Shown: positions 52,446 to 62,749 of the stretch, piece by piece | Layout: each line of letters begins with the position of its first letter | Numbering within the stretch: the stretch's first letter is position 1 | NCBI GenBank assembly: GCA_903858085.1 | Contig: CAIOHJ010000129.1 | Location: 36,019-100,018 of the forward strand | Length of the DNA: 64,000 nt | Source of the DNA: an uncultured Chloroflexota bacterium | GTDB taxonomy: Bacteria; Chloroflexota; Anaerolineae; Caldilineales; Caldilineaceae | Direction: 5' to 3' | Made by a program: the position numbers and the translations under genes | The notes under the pieces: generated by a model | What the model saw: only the letters and a program-made list of their open reading frames with translations | Database searches by the model: none | What the model was told of the DNA's origin: nothing

Positions 52446-53213
52446 TTGACAACCCAGCCCATCTTGGAATGCAGACAGGTCTCAAAAAATTTTGGCGCCG
52501 TCCAGGCCCTCTACAAAGTCGACTTCGAGGTTGTCCCCGGCGAGGTGATGGCCCTGGTCGGCGACAACGGCGCCGGCAAATCAACCCTGATCAAGGGAAT
52601 TGCAGGCATCTACCCTTTCAGCGAAGGCGAAATCTTCTTCGCTGGCAAGCCTGTACACATCCATGGCCCCCGCGACGCCGCCCAGCTGGGCATCGAGATC
52701 GTCTACCAGGATCTGGCATTGGCCGACAACCTGGATGTGGTGGCCAATATGTTCCTGGGCCGCGAACGCAAACGCTCGCTCTGGCGGCTGGACGAGTCCA
52801 CGATGGAGAAATCTGCGATCGAAACCTTGCACTCGCTCTCCGTCACCACCCTGCGTTCGGTGCGCCAGACAGTCGCTGAGCTCTCGGGAGGGCAACGCCA
52901 GTCGATCGCAGTCGCCAAGGCGGTGATGTGGAACTCAAAGGTGGTGATCCTGGACGAACCAACCGCAGCGCTGGGGGTTGCCCAGACACGCCAGGTACTT
53001 GATCTGGTCCACCGGCTGGCAGACAAAGGGCTGGCCGTGGTGGTCATTTCGCACAACCTGCACGATATTTTTGAGGTGGCCGACCGGATCACTGTGCTGC
53101 GTCTGGGCCAACGGGTTGAGGTTTTCAAAACCAGAGAGACGACCCAGCAGGAGGTGGTCCATGCCATCACCGCAGGCCGACTTCTGCGTGTCCCTGGCAT
53201 GGGAGAGCTGTAA
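52446..53213 (+). CDS. CUT2-type sugar ABC transporter ATP-binding protein, single domain
   Basis: A 255-residue ATPase. Walker A is GDNGAGKST, the signature LSGGQRQSIAVAKA, Walker B VVILDEPTAAL and the switch His lies in VVISHNLHD. Standard XylG/RbsA proteins have two fused ATPase domains of about 500 residues; this one has only one and must dimerise. The best start is the TTG at 52446, seven bases after AAGGAGG and exactly where similarity begins; the frame upstream runs through the hairpins. It is followed by an unusual 341-bp gap before the permease. Confidence 0.9.
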   Translation: MTTQPILECRQVSKNFGAVQALYKVDFEVVPGEVMALVGDNGAGKSTLIKGIAGIYPFSEGEIFFAGKPVHIHGPRDAAQLGIEIVYQDLALADNLDVVANMFLGRERKRSLWRLDESTMEKSAIETLHSLSVTTLRSVRQTVAELSGGQRQSIAVAKAVMWNSKVVILDEPTAALGVAQTRQVLDLVHRLADKGLAVVVISHNLHDIFEVADRITVLRLGQRVEVFKTRETTQQEVVHAITAGRLLRVPGMGEL

Positions 53214-53554
53214 ACGACCGGGCAGTGCCTTTGGCACGACCTTGCCGATCCGCTGCAGAGCACCCAAGGTCCGCACCCAGTCCGCAACCAGATCGCCTGG
53301 TCGCACAGAAAACGCAGATCGTGCCGGCGAAAGGGGCGTCTCTCCCCGGCCACCGACAGAGTGACGGGCCCTGTTTGGTCGTGCAGCAGGGCGCATCTGT
53401 CTGGCGGAGAGCAGGTGGAGCTGGCCAATCTGCTTCAAGGCTCCTCGGAAAAGAGCGCTGCGCAAAAATTTTCAGTCATGCGAACCATTGTATCCTGAAA
53501 GGAGGGAAGCGGCCTCCTCCACCCGCCAGGGTGGCTCCCGCCGCCAAACCGAGT
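53214..53554. other. Long gap within the CUT2 importer operon
   Basis: This 341-bp stretch separates ATPase and permease genes on the same strand. It contains a small hairpin (GTGCC/GGCAC, 53225-53237) and, near its right end, the paired hairpins described separately. I see no second ATPase domain, no gene remnant and no clear promoter, although TGTATCCT near 53488 could be a weak -10. Confidence 0.5.
53500..53534 (+). promoter_or_regulatory. Hairpin that may hide a ribosome binding site, plus second hairpin
   Basis: AGGAGG (53500-53505) can pair with CCTCCT (53513-53518), and CCACCC (53519-53524) with GGGTGG (53529-53534). The first arm is the only strong Shine-Dalgarno sequence ahead of the permease gene, and it lies 25-50 bases from the candidate starts. 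Translational control is possible but unproven. Confidence 0.4.
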
Positions 53555-54787
53555 ATGAACGCTGAACCACAACCGAGCAGCCAGGCTGTCCTGGCCGAAC
53601 AGAAGAGCCTCTCGACCGGCGAGTTTCTGGCCAACTACTGGAAGCGCGTGCGCGGGGGCGACATCGGGTCGCTGCCAATCATCGTCGGCCTGCTGTTGAT
53701 CGCACTCATCTTCCAAAGCCTCAACCAAAATTTTCTGACCCCTGTCAATTTCGTCAACCTGATCGTCCAGATGGCAGGGATCGCCACCATCGCCATCGGC
53801 GTCGTCTTTGTCCTGCTGTTGGGCGAGATCGACCTTTCGATCGGTTTTGTCAGCGCCGTCGGCGGGGTCGTCATGACCCTGATCTTCCGGGATCTGGGGT
53901 GGCCCTGGTTTCTGACAATCCCGGCTGCGCTGGCCGCCGTGACCGTGGTCGGGCTGGTACAGGGGTTGATCATCACCGGCTTTGGGCTGCCCTCTTTTAT
54001 CGTGACCCTGGCAGGCCTGCTGGTCTGGAACGGGGTCGTGCTGATTCTGGTGGGGGCTGGCGGCACAATCATCTTGCAGGACAGCGCAGCGATTGGGATC
54101 GCCAATGCCTTTCTTCCGGCCAGCTGGGGCTGGGGGCTGGCGGCCGCGATCGTGCTTGCTTACGCCGGGTCAAAGCTGCAAGGCAACTGGCGCCGCCGCC
54201 GCGAAGGGCTGACCACCACCCCGCTGCCCCTGCTCCTGCTGCAGATCGTGGGGGTCGCCGTGTTGATTCTGGCCGGGGTCTATGTCAGCAACCTGGACCG
54301 CGGGGTGCCGGTGGTCGGCGTGCTGCTGGCGCTGCTCCTGGTGGTCTTTTCGTTTGTGGCGACCCGCACCCCCTTTGGCCGCTATATCTACGCCGTCGGC
54401 GGCAGCGCCGAGGCGGCCCGCCGCGCTGGGATCCCGGTCAACCGCATCCGCATCTACGTCTTTATGCTCTCCAGCTTCATGGCCGGCTGGGGCGGGATCA
54501 TCCTGGCCTCGCGCCTGCGCTCGGTGGCCACCAACTCAGGCGGCGGCAACCTGGTGCTCAGCTGCATCGCAGCAGCTGTGATCGGCGGAACCAGCCTGTT
54601 TGGCGGGCGCGGCTTCGTGCTGAGTGCCCTGCTGGGTGCCCTGGTGGTCGGCGGCGTCGAAAACGGAATGGGGCTGCTCGGGCTGAGCGCAGGCAGCAAG
54701 TTTATTATCACCGGCCTGGTCCTGCTGGCCGCTGTGCTGGTCGACGCCCTGGCCCGCCGCAGCCGGGTCAAATCCGGACGCGCCTGA
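53555..54787 (+). CDS. CUT2-type sugar ABC transporter permease
   Basis: A 410-residue membrane protein of the XylH/RbsC class with about ten hydrophobic segments. VVFVLLLGEIDLSIG is the conserved segment after helix 3, and GTSLFGGRGFVLSALLGALV is the coupling region near the C-terminus. Start choice is uncertain: ATG 53555 lacks a good ribosome binding site, and an in-frame GTG at 53531 would add eight residues. It forms the channel for the binding protein at 51153-52328. Confidence 0.9.
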   Translation: MNAEPQPSSQAVLAEQKSLSTGEFLANYWKRVRGGDIGSLPIIVGLLLIALIFQSLNQNFLTPVNFVNLIVQMAGIATIAIGVVFVLLLGEIDLSIGFVSAVGGVVMTLIFRDLGWPWFLTIPAALAAVTVVGLVQGLIITGFGLPSFIVTLAGLLVWNGVVLILVGAGGTIILQDSAAIGIANAFLPASWGWGLAAAIVLAYAGSKLQGNWRRRREGLTTTPLPLLLLQIVGVAVLILAGVYVSNLDRGVPVVGVLLALLLVVFSFVATRTPFGRYIYAVGGSAEAARRAGIPVNRIRIYVFMLSSFMAGWGGIILASRLRSVATNSGGGNLVLSCIAAAVIGGTSLFGGRGFVLSALLGALVVGGVENGMGLLGLSAGSKFIITGLVLLAAVLVDALARRSRVKSGRA

Positions 54788-54960
54788 GCCGGCTGCGCCC
54801 GGCACGAAGCACGCCTCAAGACCGACAAGGTTTGGGCGTCCAGAGCGAAGTCCGCTACACTGATTGAAAAACTGTGTCCGCGTTGAAAAACTCGGCGCAC
54901 CAGCATCATTTCATCTGCTGCCGCCCCAGAGCGAGCAGCGCAAAAGGGGGAGCACACGCC

Positions 54961-55938
54961 ATGAAGGTATTGGTCACTGGAGGGGCTGGCTACATCGGCA
55001 GCATCACAGTCGAACAGCTGATCCTGGCCGGGGATCAGGTCGTGGTCTTCGACAACCTGTACCAGGGCCACCGCTCCGCTGTCCACCCAGAAGCCACCTT
55101 TGTCCAGGGCGATCTCAAAGACCGGACCGCCATCGACGCTGCCCTCTCTGCGCACCGGCCAGAGGCCATCATGCACTTCGCCTCGCACACCCTGGTCGGC
55201 GAATCCATGCAAAAACCGTTTCTCTACCTGGCAGACAATCTCACCAATGGGCTCAACCTGCTCCAAAGCGCGCTGGAACATGGGGTCAAACGCTTTCTCC
55301 TTTCTTCCACCGCCAATCTTTTTGACCAGCCCGAACGCATGCCGATCGATGAGACCGAACGGATTGTGCCGGGCAGCCCCTACGGCGAATCCAAGTACAT
55401 CCTGGAACGGCTGCTCGCCTGGCTGGATCGCACCCAGGGGCTGCGCTACGCCTGCCTGCGCTATTTCAACGCCTGCGGCGCCTCCGCAGAACGCGGCGAA
55501 CACCACGACCCAGAAACCCATATCATTCCGCTGATTCTCCAGGTAGCCCTCGGTCAGCGCCAGGAATTTACCATCTTCGGCGACGACTATCCGACCCCAG
55601 ATGGGACCTGTGTGCGCGATTATGTCCATGTCATCGACCTGGCAGAGGCACACATCCTGGCCTTGCACGCCTTGGAAAAGGGCAGCCGCACCTACAACCT
55701 GGGCAACGGGCTCGGCTTCAGTGTGCGCGATGTGGTGGAGAAGGCACGCACCGTGACCGGCCACCCGATTCCCACCCGGATAGTCGCCCGCCGCCCCGGC
55801 GACCCCGCTGTCCTGGTCGCCAGCAGCGCCAAAATCCGAAGCGAACTGGGCTGGGAACCCCGCTATCCTGACCTGCAGACCATCCTGGAAACAGCCTGGC
55901 AGTGGCATCTCAGCCACCCGCACGGCTATACCGAGTAG
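54961..55938 (+). CDS. galE: UDP-glucose 4-epimerase
   Basis: A 325-residue extended SDR that interconverts UDP-glucose and UDP-galactose. The NAD motif is [10 protein letters not shown] at the N-terminus; the catalytic Thr117 follows SS, and Tyr141-x3-Lys145 lies in [18 protein letters not shown] and [11 protein letters not shown] are GalE marks. ATG 54961 follows AAAAGGGGGAG. It converges with the membrane-protein gene, eight bases apart. A related UDP-sugar epimerase is an alternative. Confidence 0.93.
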   Translation: MKVLVTGGAGYIGSITVEQLILAGDQVVVFDNLYQGHRSAVHPEATFVQGDLKDRTAIDAALSAHRPEAIMHFASHTLVGESMQKPFLYLADNLTNGLNLLQSALEHGVKRFLLSSTANLFDQPERMPIDETERIVPGSPYGESKYILERLLAWLDRTQGLRYACLRYFNACGASAERGEHHDPETHIIPLILQVALGQRQEFTIFGDDYPTPDGTCVRDYVHVIDLAEAHILALHALEKGSRTYNLGNGLGFSVRDVVEKARTVTGHPIPTRIVARRPGDPAVLVASSAKIRSELGWEPRYPDLQTILETAWQWHLSHPHGYTE

Positions 55939-55946
55939 GTCCCCTC

Positions 55947-56669
55947 TCAGGCCACCCGCTTTCGTTTTTTCAGAAAGCGTGAAAAGCCAAAACTGACGGC
56001 CAGCAGCACCAACGAACCGGCAAGCAGCCGCCAGTCCAGCCGAGGAGGCTGGCCGGCCAACAACAGCGCGGAGAGCTGGTCAGGGCTCAACGCTGCCCCG
56101 GCCAGCACAAACGCGACAGTTCCAGGCAGTGACCCCAGGAGCGTAGCCCACAAAAACGGTGCATAGCGGATCCGCAGCACGCCTGCCAGGTAGTTGACCA
56201 GATCGTAGGGCAAAAACAAAAAACGCATGACCAGCACCGTCTCAAAGCTCTCCTGACGCATGCGCTGGGCATACTCCTGGATCAGACCGCTCGCCCCTTT
56301 TTCCGACAGAGTGGCCTGCCCGAACGAACGCCCAACCCAAAAAGCGACAGTAGCAGAGAGATTGGCGCCAATCACCGTGTAAAAAACACCCCATCCAGCG
56401 CCGAAGAGAAAGCCACCGCTCACCGTCAACAGGATTGACGAAAGCAGGAGCAACGGACGCACCGCATAGGCAAGGATATAGAGGAGCGGAGCCACCGGGT
56501 TGCTGCTCGCCCAGCCAACCCCGCTCAGCCACAGCTCGCCAGGGGTGAGCGAACGGGCCTGCATCCACCCCCAAAGGAGGGCTGCCAGCCCTGCCCATCC
56601 CCCGAACAGCACCGCTACCTGCCCGTGCCGCCTCCATCTCCTCTTGCAACGTTCTACGAATGCGTTCAT
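55947..56669 (-). CDS. TVP38/TMEM64 (VTT-domain) membrane protein
   Basis: A 240-residue inner-membrane protein with about six hydrophobic segments. The VTT-domain core reads GGFLFGAGWGVFYTVIGANL followed by SATVAFWVGRSFG, and a later FLPYDLVNYLAGVL. DedA/TMEM64-type proteins are linked to lipid scrambling or membrane homeostasis. The ATG at 56669 has no ribosome binding site, but TAGAAT lies exactly six bases upstream, suggesting a leaderless mRNA. Confidence 0.88.
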   Translation of the reverse strand: MNAFVERCKRRWRRHGQVAVLFGGWAGLAALLWGWMQARSLTPGELWLSGVGWASSNPVAPLLYILAYAVRPLLLLSSILLTVSGGFLFGAGWGVFYTVIGANLSATVAFWVGRSFGQATLSEKGASGLIQEYAQRMRQESFETVLVMRFLFLPYDLVNYLAGVLRIRYAPFLWATLLGSLPGTVAFVLAGAALSPDQLSALLLAGQPPRLDWRLLAGSLVLLAVSFGFSRFLKKRKRVA

Positions 56670-56675
56670 GGTTTC

Positions 56676-56681
56676 ATTCTA
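56676..56681 (-). promoter_or_regulatory. -10 element giving a leaderless transcript of the VTT-domain gene
   Basis: TAGAAT on the minus strand, then six bases (GAAACC) and the ATG. TTGAGC lies 18 bases upstream as a partial -35. The spacing is identical to that at mnmA. It overlaps the divergent promoter of the maltose-type operon. Confidence 0.5.
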
Positions 56682-56689
56682 CCTTTGGT

Positions 56690-56718
56690 TTGCAAAGCTG
56701 CTCAAACCCTTTTATAAT
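56690..56718 (+). promoter_or_regulatory. Promoter of the maltose-type importer operon
   Basis: TTGCAA (56690-56695) and TATAAT (56713-56718) with a 17-base spacer. Transcription from near 56725 gives a leader of about 190 bases before the binding-protein gene, long enough for regulation; no known riboswitch pattern was recognised. Confidence 0.7.
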
Positions 56719-56913
56719 CAATTACCAAATTTTTTCTCCAGGCAGTGCCATGCATCGAGCAGATATTTCCTCTTTTAGCCTCGAGCAGGCGCACGGCAGA
56801 GAGCTGACCCTGGCATGTTGCAAGCGAATGCACGCCTCGGCAAAGCCCGGGGTTCGCAGATAACAAAGTCTAGTTCTGTTCGAGATGACAAGAACGTACA
56901 AAAGGAGAGTTGT

Positions 56914-58212
56914 ATGCACAACAAGCGAATGCTGCTGTTGGTGTTGCTGATGGTGGCTGCGACGGTGCTGTCAGCCTGCGCGGTGCCCGTCGCAGCACCG
57001 GCTGCCCCTGCGGCGGAAGCCCCGGCAGAAGACGCTGCAGAGGCAGCGCCGACCGAACCCCCTGCCGAAGAGGCTGTCGTGCTCGACGAGCCCAATGTCC
57101 TGACCATCTGGGCGGACAACACCCGCGCACCGGTGCTCAGCGAACTGGGGACCCAGTTTGAAGCAGAGTACGGCATCCCGGTCGTGGTGGTCGAGAAAGG
57201 GTTCGGCGACATCCGCGACGACCTCAAAGTGGCCGGCCCTGCGGGCGAAGGGCCCGATGTCGTGATCGGTGCCCACGACTGGCTGGGTGAACTGGTCGAA
57301 AACGGTCTGCTGGCCGAGATCGAACTCGGTGCCGCCGCCGACCAGTTCCTGCCGGCAGCAGTCCAGGCGTTCGCATACGACGGTGCGATCTACGGCCTGC
57401 CCTATGCGACCGAAAACGTTGCGTTCGTCTACAACCCAGAACTCGTCGAAACCGTTCCAGCCACCTGGAGCGAGCTGACGACGCTGGCAGCAGAGCTGGA
57501 GAGCGCCGGCGTGGTCAGCCAGGCCTTCATCCGCCAGGAAGGGGACCCCTACCATTTCTTCCCGATCCAGACCGCGTTTGGCGGCTATGTCTTTGGGCTG
57601 ACCGAGACCGGATACGACCCCAGCGATGTGGGGATCGACAACGAAGGGTCGATCGCAGCGATCACCTGGCTGGATGGGATGTACAAGGCGGGCCATCTCA
57701 AGGCCGGTGCCGCAGTCGACTACGACATCATGCACGCCGCCTTCGAGAACGGCGACGCAGCGATGATGATCACCGGGCCGTGGGCCCTGCCGCGCATCCG
57801 CGAGTCGGGCGTCCCTTACGCGGTGGCCAACATTCCGGGCGAGATCCAGGAGGCCCAGCCGTTCCTGGGTGTGCAAGGGTTCATGATCAGCGCCTTCAGC
57901 AACGACCAGCTGCTGGCCCAGACGTTCCTGCAGGAATTCGTGGCCACGCAGGAGGCCATGCAGGCCATCTTCGATGCAGATCCGCGCCCGTCGGCCTTCC
58001 TGCCGGTGCGGGAGGCGATCGCCGACCCGGATCTGGCCGCTTTTGCTGCGGCCGGCGCCAACGGCCTGGCCATGCCGGCCATCCCTGAGATGTCGGCGGT
58101 CTGGGCAGCCTGGGGCGACGCAGTCGTTCTGGTCAGCCAGCAGAGCGAGGCGGCCGACGCCGCCTTCCGCAACGCCGCTGAACAGATCCGGGCAGCCATC
58201 GCCGGAAATTGA
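56914..58212 (+). CDS. Maltose/maltodextrin-type sugar-binding lipoprotein
   Basis: A 432-residue extracytoplasmic binding protein of the CUT1 class (MalE-like). The signal peptide ends at lipobox LSAC (Cys22), followed by an Ala/Pro/Glu-rich tether. The domain starts [15 protein letters not shown] and contains [32 protein letters not shown] and [13 protein letters not shown], all matching MalE blocks in order. AAAGGAG precedes ATG 56914. Its stop overlaps the next start (TGATG). The GH13 enzyme at the operon end supports a maltodextrin ligand. Confidence 0.94.
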   Translation: MHNKRMLLLVLLMVAATVLSACAVPVAAPAAPAAEAPAEDAAEAAPTEPPAEEAVVLDEPNVLTIWADNTRAPVLSELGTQFEAEYGIPVVVVEKGFGDIRDDLKVAGPAGEGPDVVIGAHDWLGELVENGLLAEIELGAAADQFLPAAVQAFAYDGAIYGLPYATENVAFVYNPELVETVPATWSELTTLAAELESAGVVSQAFIRQEGDPYHFFPIQTAFGGYVFGLTETGYDPSDVGIDNEGSIAAITWLDGMYKAGHLKAGAAVDYDIMHAAFENGDAAMMITGPWALPRIRESGVPYAVANIPGEIQEAQPFLGVQGFMISAFSNDQLLAQTFLQEFVATQEAMQAIFDADPRPSAFLPVREAIADPDLAAFAAAGANGLAMPAIPEMSAVWAAWGDAVVLVSQQSEAADAAFRNAAEQIRAAIAGN

Positions 58213-59789
58213 TGCGCACTTCGCTGCGTGTGGGGGGAGCCAAAGCTCCCCCCCGTTCTTCTGCCTATCCCCCCCTCGCCCTGTTTCTTCGCGCCGCGCC
58301 CCTGGCGCTGCTCGATGCAGCTGTCGTCTGGCTGCTCTCCGGCCTGCTGCGCGATGGCGCCTACGCGTTGGCAACCGCGATCGGCGCAGTCACACTGCTC
58401 CTCAACCTGATCTTTCTGCGCCCCCAGCTCGCGCCGCTCCAATGGATCGCCCCCAGCCTGGCGCTGTTGGGGGTGCTCGTCGTCTACCCCATCTTCTCCA
58501 CCCTGTACACAGCGTTCACCAACTACGGGGACGGCCACCTGTTGACCAAACAGGTGGCGATCCAGCAGCTGGAAAAACAGGTCTACCTGCCCGAAGGGGC
58601 ACCTGTCTTCGCCTGGACCGCCTATGTCTCAGCCGACAACCAGTACCTGCTCTGGCTCCATTCGGCAGAGCTGGAGAGCACCTACATCGCCCGACCCGGA
58701 GAGGCCGTGGTGGCGGCCGAAGGGGAGCCGCCGCCCGAGATCGACGGCTACCGGCAGCTCTCCAAGGCAGAGCGGCTGCGCCACACCCAGAACCTGGTGG
58801 CCCTGGAATTTGGCAGCCCCCCCGATCTCTTCCGGGTGAGCGAACGGCAGATCGGGGTGGCCGCACAGTACCGACAGCGCTACAGCTACGACAGCGGCCA
58901 GGATCTCCTGCTCGACCAGGCAGAGGGCCAGCGCTATCGGCCGGTCGAGGGCACCTTCACCGCCGAAGATGGCTCGACGCTGCGCCCGGGCTTCCGGGTG
59001 GCGATCGGGCTGGACAACTTCGACCGGCTGCTGACCAACCCAGCGCTGCGCGGCCCCTTTGTCAGCGTCTTTTTGTGGACGGTTCTCTTTGCCGCGCTGA
59101 GTGTGCTGATCACCTTTGCGCTGGGGCTGTTCCTGGCGGTGATGTTCGATGTGCCCGAGATGCCGTTGCGCCGGCCGCTGCGCTCGCTGCTGCTCATCCC
59201 CTACGCCATTCCAGCGTTTATCAGCGTGCCGATCTGGGTGGGTCTGCTCAACCCCCAGTATGGGGTGGTGAGCGGGATGCTGGCCGACTGGTTCGGAGCC
59301 GCCCCCCCCTGGTTCAGCAACCCCTACTGGGCCAAGGTCGGGGTGCTGTTGATCCAGCTCTGGCTGGGCTTTCCCTACATGTTTGTGATTGCGACAGGTG
59401 CGCTGCAGTCGCTGCCAGCAGATGTCTACGAGGCAGCCGAAATCGACGGGGCCAGCCCGGTGCAGGCATTTTGGACGATCACGCTGCCGCTGTTGATGAT
59501 CACGATGGGCCCGCTGCTGGTGGCCTCGTTTGCCTACAATTTCAACAACTTTGTCGTGATCGACCTGTTCAACAAAGGTGGCCCGCCGATCAGCGGCACG
59601 ATCTCGCCTGTGGGCCACACCGATATTCTGGTGACCTACACCTATCGGATCGCCTTCAGCAGCGGGCGCGGCGCAGATCTGGGCTATGCCGCTGCGATCA
59701 CAGTGGCGATCTTTCTGATTCTGGTGGTGATCACCTACTTCCAGTTCCGCTATACCAACATGCTCGAGGAGCGCTCCGAAAATGTCTAG
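58212..59789 (+). CDS. Maltose-type ABC transporter permease (MalF class)
   Basis: A 525-residue permease. Three N-terminal helices precede a large insertion of about 160 residues (roughly residues 110-275) that should lie outside the membrane, as the P2 loop does in MalF. The coupling helix is [21 protein letters not shown] chose ATG 58212, one base overlapping the binding-protein stop; a TTG one codon earlier is possible. It overlaps the next permease gene by eight bases. Confidence 0.92.
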   Translation: MRTSLRVGGAKAPPRSSAYPPLALFLRAAPLALLDAAVVWLLSGLLRDGAYALATAIGAVTLLLNLIFLRPQLAPLQWIAPSLALLGVLVVYPIFSTLYTAFTNYGDGHLLTKQVAIQQLEKQVYLPEGAPVFAWTAYVSADNQYLLWLHSAELESTYIARPGEAVVAAEGEPPPEIDGYRQLSKAERLRHTQNLVALEFGSPPDLFRVSERQIGVAAQYRQRYSYDSGQDLLLDQAEGQRYRPVEGTFTAEDGSTLRPGFRVAIGLDNFDRLLTNPALRGPFVSVFLWTVLFAALSVLITFALGLFLAVMFDVPEMPLRRPLRSLLLIPYAIPAFISVPIWVGLLNPQYGVVSGMLADWFGAAPPWFSNPYWAKVGVLLIQLWLGFPYMFVIATGALQSLPADVYEAAEIDGASPVQAFWTITLPLLMITMGPLLVASFAYNFNNFVVIDLFNKGGPPISGTISPVGHTDILVTYTYRIAFSSGRGADLGYAAAITVAIFLILVVITYFQFRYTNMLEERSENV

Positions 59790-60672
59790 GGTCACTGCGG
59801 GCCGCCCGCTGGGGTCGTTGTCGCGACGCCGGCAGCTGATGCTGCTGGCGCGCATCGCACTGGCACTGGTCATGCTGGTCTTTGCGCTCTTTCCGGTCAT
59901 CTGGATCTTTTCAGCTTCGATCAACCCAAGCAACTCGCTTGTCAACCAGACGCTGATCCCAGAGAACCCTAGTTTTGCGAATTATGGCAAGTTGCTGGAC
60001 AGCAATTTGTTTCCCTTTCAGCGCTGGATGCTCAACTCGCTGTTGATCGCCTCGGTCACGACCACCTTCGGGGTGCTCTTCACGGCGACGGCCGCCTATG
60101 CATTCTCGCGTTTTCGCTTTCGCGGCCGCCGTTCGCTGCTGCAGACGGTCCTGCTGATCCAGGTGTTCCCCAATTTTTTGAACATGGTGGCCCTGTTTTT
60201 GATCTTACAACAGCTGGGCGTTTATCTCCCGCAGCTCGGCCTCAACACCTACGGCGGGCTGATCCTGCTCTATCTGGGAGGAATCCTGGGGGTCAACACC
60301 TGGCTGGCCAAAGGCTATTTTGATTCGATCCCGCGCGACCTGGATGAGGCTGCGACGATCGACGGAGCCTCCCACTGGCAGACATTCTGGCTGGTCATTC
60401 TGCCGCTGGTGCGCCCGATTCTGGCGGTGATCGGCCTGTTGATCTTCATCGGCACCTACTCGGAATTTGTGCTGGCACGCGTGATGCTGACCAGCCTGGA
60501 AAACTATACGCTGGCAGTGGGGCTGAGCCTGTTCATCAGCGACCAGTTTGCCAACCGCTGGGGGATTTTTGCCGCCGGCGCGCTGATCGGGGCTGTCCCG
60601 ATCGTGGTGGTCTTCCTTGCCCTGCAGCGCTATCTGGTCGGCGGGCTGACCGCCGGGTCGGTGAAAGGATGA
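59782..60672 (+). CDS. Maltose-type ABC transporter permease (MalG class)
   Basis: A 296-residue six-helix permease. The coupling helix reads [40 protein letters not shown] near the N-terminus and the C-terminal [15 protein letters not shown] are hallmarks of MalG proteins, whose tail inserts between the ATPases. No ATPase gene is in the operon, so it must share an MsiK-like ATPase encoded elsewhere. Confidence 0.94.
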   Translation: MSRVTAGRPLGSLSRRRQLMLLARIALALVMLVFALFPVIWIFSASINPSNSLVNQTLIPENPSFANYGKLLDSNLFPFQRWMLNSLLIASVTTTFGVLFTATAAYAFSRFRFRGRRSLLQTVLLIQVFPNFLNMVALFLILQQLGVYLPQLGLNTYGGLILLYLGGILGVNTWLAKGYFDSIPRDLDEAATIDGASHWQTFWLVILPLVRPILAVIGLLIFIGTYSEFVLARVMLTSLENYTLAVGLSLFISDQFANRWGIFAAGALIGAVPIVVVFLALQRYLVGGLTAGSVKG

Positions 60673-62510
60673 TGGCCGTCGCAGCAACAGCGCTGGCCGA
60701 CTTCGTCTTCGGGGGCATCGAGCAGGACGACCCGCAGCTTCTGGAAACAGAACGGGCCTCCTCTACCGGGATCCGCCATCGACATGCGCTGCAGCCGGCC
60801 GATCCGCGGCCCCATCAGCCAGTGCGGATCACCGTGCAGGTCGGGCCCGAGCTCGCAGTCGACCGCCTGACCGCCTATGTCACCTGGGATGGGAGCCGGC
60901 CCGCTGGCAGCCAGGGTGTCGCTGTGCAGGGGAGGGCGGTGCAGCTGCTTCCCTGCGGCGTGCGCTGGGAACCGCTGGTCTGGGACTATGTACGGCTGTG
61001 GGAAGGAGAACTCCCGGGGCAGCCGGCTGGCACGCTGGTCCAGTACTGCATCGAAGGCTGGCGCAGCTTTGAGCCGCCCTGTTCGGTATGGAGCACCGAA
61101 CAGAAGCTGGACCGTACCGTCCAGGAGCAAACCTTGTACGGCTACCATGTGGACGAGCTGGCCATCCCAGAGTGGGCGCGTGCCGCTGTGGTCTACCACG
61201 TCTTCGTCGATCGCTTCAGCGGTGTGCAAAATCGCTGGCTGGAGGTCGAAGAACTCGAACACTTTGCAGGCGGCACACTGCGCGGGGTGATCGACCGGCT
61301 CGGCCATATCGCCGAACTGGGCTGCAACGTGCTGTGGCTGAGCCCGGTCTTTGTGACCGAATCCTATCATGGGTATGACACGACCGACTACCGCCATGTC
61401 GACCCACGTTTTGGCAGCGACGCCGACCTGCTCGAACTGTTTGCGCAGGCACACGCGCATGGCCTGCGAGTCCTCTTGGATTTTGTCGCCAACCACACCA
61501 GCGTGGCCTTTGCCCCGTTCGTGGCGGCGCGCAACGACCCAGCCAGCGAGTTCCGCAACTGGTTCCACTTTCAAGAAGAGAGCCGCCACGGCTACCGCTG
61601 CTTTTTTGAGGTAGCCAGCATGCCCCAGCTGGACACCGATGCCCCTGCGGTGCGCGATTTTTTATGTAAATCTGCGCAACATTGGCTGCTGGCTGGCGCA
61701 GACGGCTTCCGGCTCGACTACGCAGCCGGGCCCAGCCCACTTTTTTGGAGTGCGTTTCGTGCAGCGTGCCGGGCAGTGCGCCCGGACTGCTGGCTGGTCG
61801 GGGAGGTGACCCGCGCGGGCGACGCCCTGCGGGTCTACCAGGGGCGGCTGGATGGCTGTCTGGATTTTGCATTCTGTCGGGCGGTGCGTCTGTTGTGTGC
61901 GCTGCCGGTGCCTGGGCTGTCGCTCAGCCAGTTTGCCAACCAGATCCAGGCGAACCGGGCTGCACTGGGCGAAGATTTTGTCCAGCCGGCCTTCATCGAC
62001 AACCACGACATGAACCGCTTTTTGTGGGCGGCGGGCAACGACCTGCGGCGCCTGCGTCTGGCCCTGGCGTTGCTCTTTGGGCTGGGCGGGCCTCCCTGCC
62101 TCTACTACGGTACCGAAGTGGGATTGGGGCAGCCACGGGCCAAAGGCCCATGGCGTGAAGAAGCGCGCCACCCGATGTTGTGGGGAGAGGCGCAGGATGC
62201 GACGCTGCTGGCCTACACCCGGTGGTTGACAAAACTGCGGCGCAACCATCCGGCGCTGCAAGAGGGCGCGATGGCCACGCTGTATCTGGACGATGTGCGC
62301 GGGCTCTGGCTGGTCGAGCGCTCCCTGGCCACCGATCGGCTCTGGCTGGCTGTCAACCTGTCGGCGGAGGCCCAGCCGCTCGAACTTCCGACAGGAGAAG
62401 TGGTGGACTGGGAAGGCACACCAATTGCCGGCACGGTGACACTTGCACCGGTGAGCGCCACCTGGTACCGCGTGGCCAGCAGAGCGCCGGCCCAGACGCC
62501 ATCCGGGTGA
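60669..62510 (+). CDS. GH13 maltodextrin hydrolase (neopullulanase/cyclomaltodextrinase-like)
   Basis: A 613-residue glycoside hydrolase. An N-terminal beta domain (about residues 30-150) precedes the catalytic barrel. The catalytic residues are Asp350 (GFRLDYAAG), Glu379 (LVGEVTR) and Asp447 (FIDNHDMNR). [10 protein letters not shown] carries the first conserved region. No signal peptide is present, so it acts in the cytoplasm on imported maltodextrins, in line with its position behind MalEFG-type genes. The start may be ATG 60669 or the following ATG. Confidence 0.92.
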   Translation: MMAVAATALADFVFGGIEQDDPQLLETERASSTGIRHRHALQPADPRPHQPVRITVQVGPELAVDRLTAYVTWDGSRPAGSQGVAVQGRAVQLLPCGVRWEPLVWDYVRLWEGELPGQPAGTLVQYCIEGWRSFEPPCSVWSTEQKLDRTVQEQTLYGYHVDELAIPEWARAAVVYHVFVDRFSGVQNRWLEVEELEHFAGGTLRGVIDRLGHIAELGCNVLWLSPVFVTESYHGYDTTDYRHVDPRFGSDADLLELFAQAHAHGLRVLLDFVANHTSVAFAPFVAARNDPASEFRNWFHFQEESRHGYRCFFEVASMPQLDTDAPAVRDFLCKSAQHWLLAGADGFRLDYAAGPSPLFWSAFRAACRAVRPDCWLVGEVTRAGDALRVYQGRLDGCLDFAFCRAVRLLCALPVPGLSLSQFANQIQANRAALGEDFVQPAFIDNHDMNRFLWAAGNDLRRLRLALALLFGLGGPPCLYYGTEVGLGQPRAKGPWREEARHPMLWGEAQDATLLAYTRWLTKLRRNHPALQEGAMATLYLDDVRGLWLVERSLATDRLWLAVNLSAEAQPLELPTGEVVDWEGTPIAGTVTLAPVSATWYRVASRAPAQTPSG

Positions 62511-62513
62511 GCC

Positions 62514-62700
62514 ATGCAGACACAACTGGCACTCTTTGTTGTTGATGCAGTCATCACCTCGCCCCCTTACGCCAACAACTACGACGATGCAGACGCGTTG
62601 CGTTTCGAGATGACCTTTTGGGGGGATGCAAGCAGCTGGGGCGATATTCATGACGCCGTGAGGAAACACCTGATTGTCTCTTCGTTTCAACATGCATCAC
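62514..62700 (+). pseudogene. Fragment of a DNA methyltransferase (N4-cytosine/N6-adenine type)
   Basis: The frame encodes AVITSPPYANNYDDADALRF and a WGDIHDAVRKHL segment, closely resembling the catalytic motif IV region (TSPPY at 62556-62570) of amino-methyltransferases. Only about 55 codons are recognisable; the sequence before residue 10 and after about 62700 has no similarity, so both ends are lost. The open frame continues to 62984, but that part is out-of-frame debris. It is a relic, not an active enzyme. Confidence 0.7.
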
Positions 62701-62749
62701 GGGAACGACTCAGGGCAGCGGAATCACCGCGGAATCACCATCGCACAGA

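Noticed and set aside
53214..53554. Lost second ATPase domain in the CUT2 gap
   Set aside because: No Walker, signature or other ATPase motif was found in any frame of the gap.
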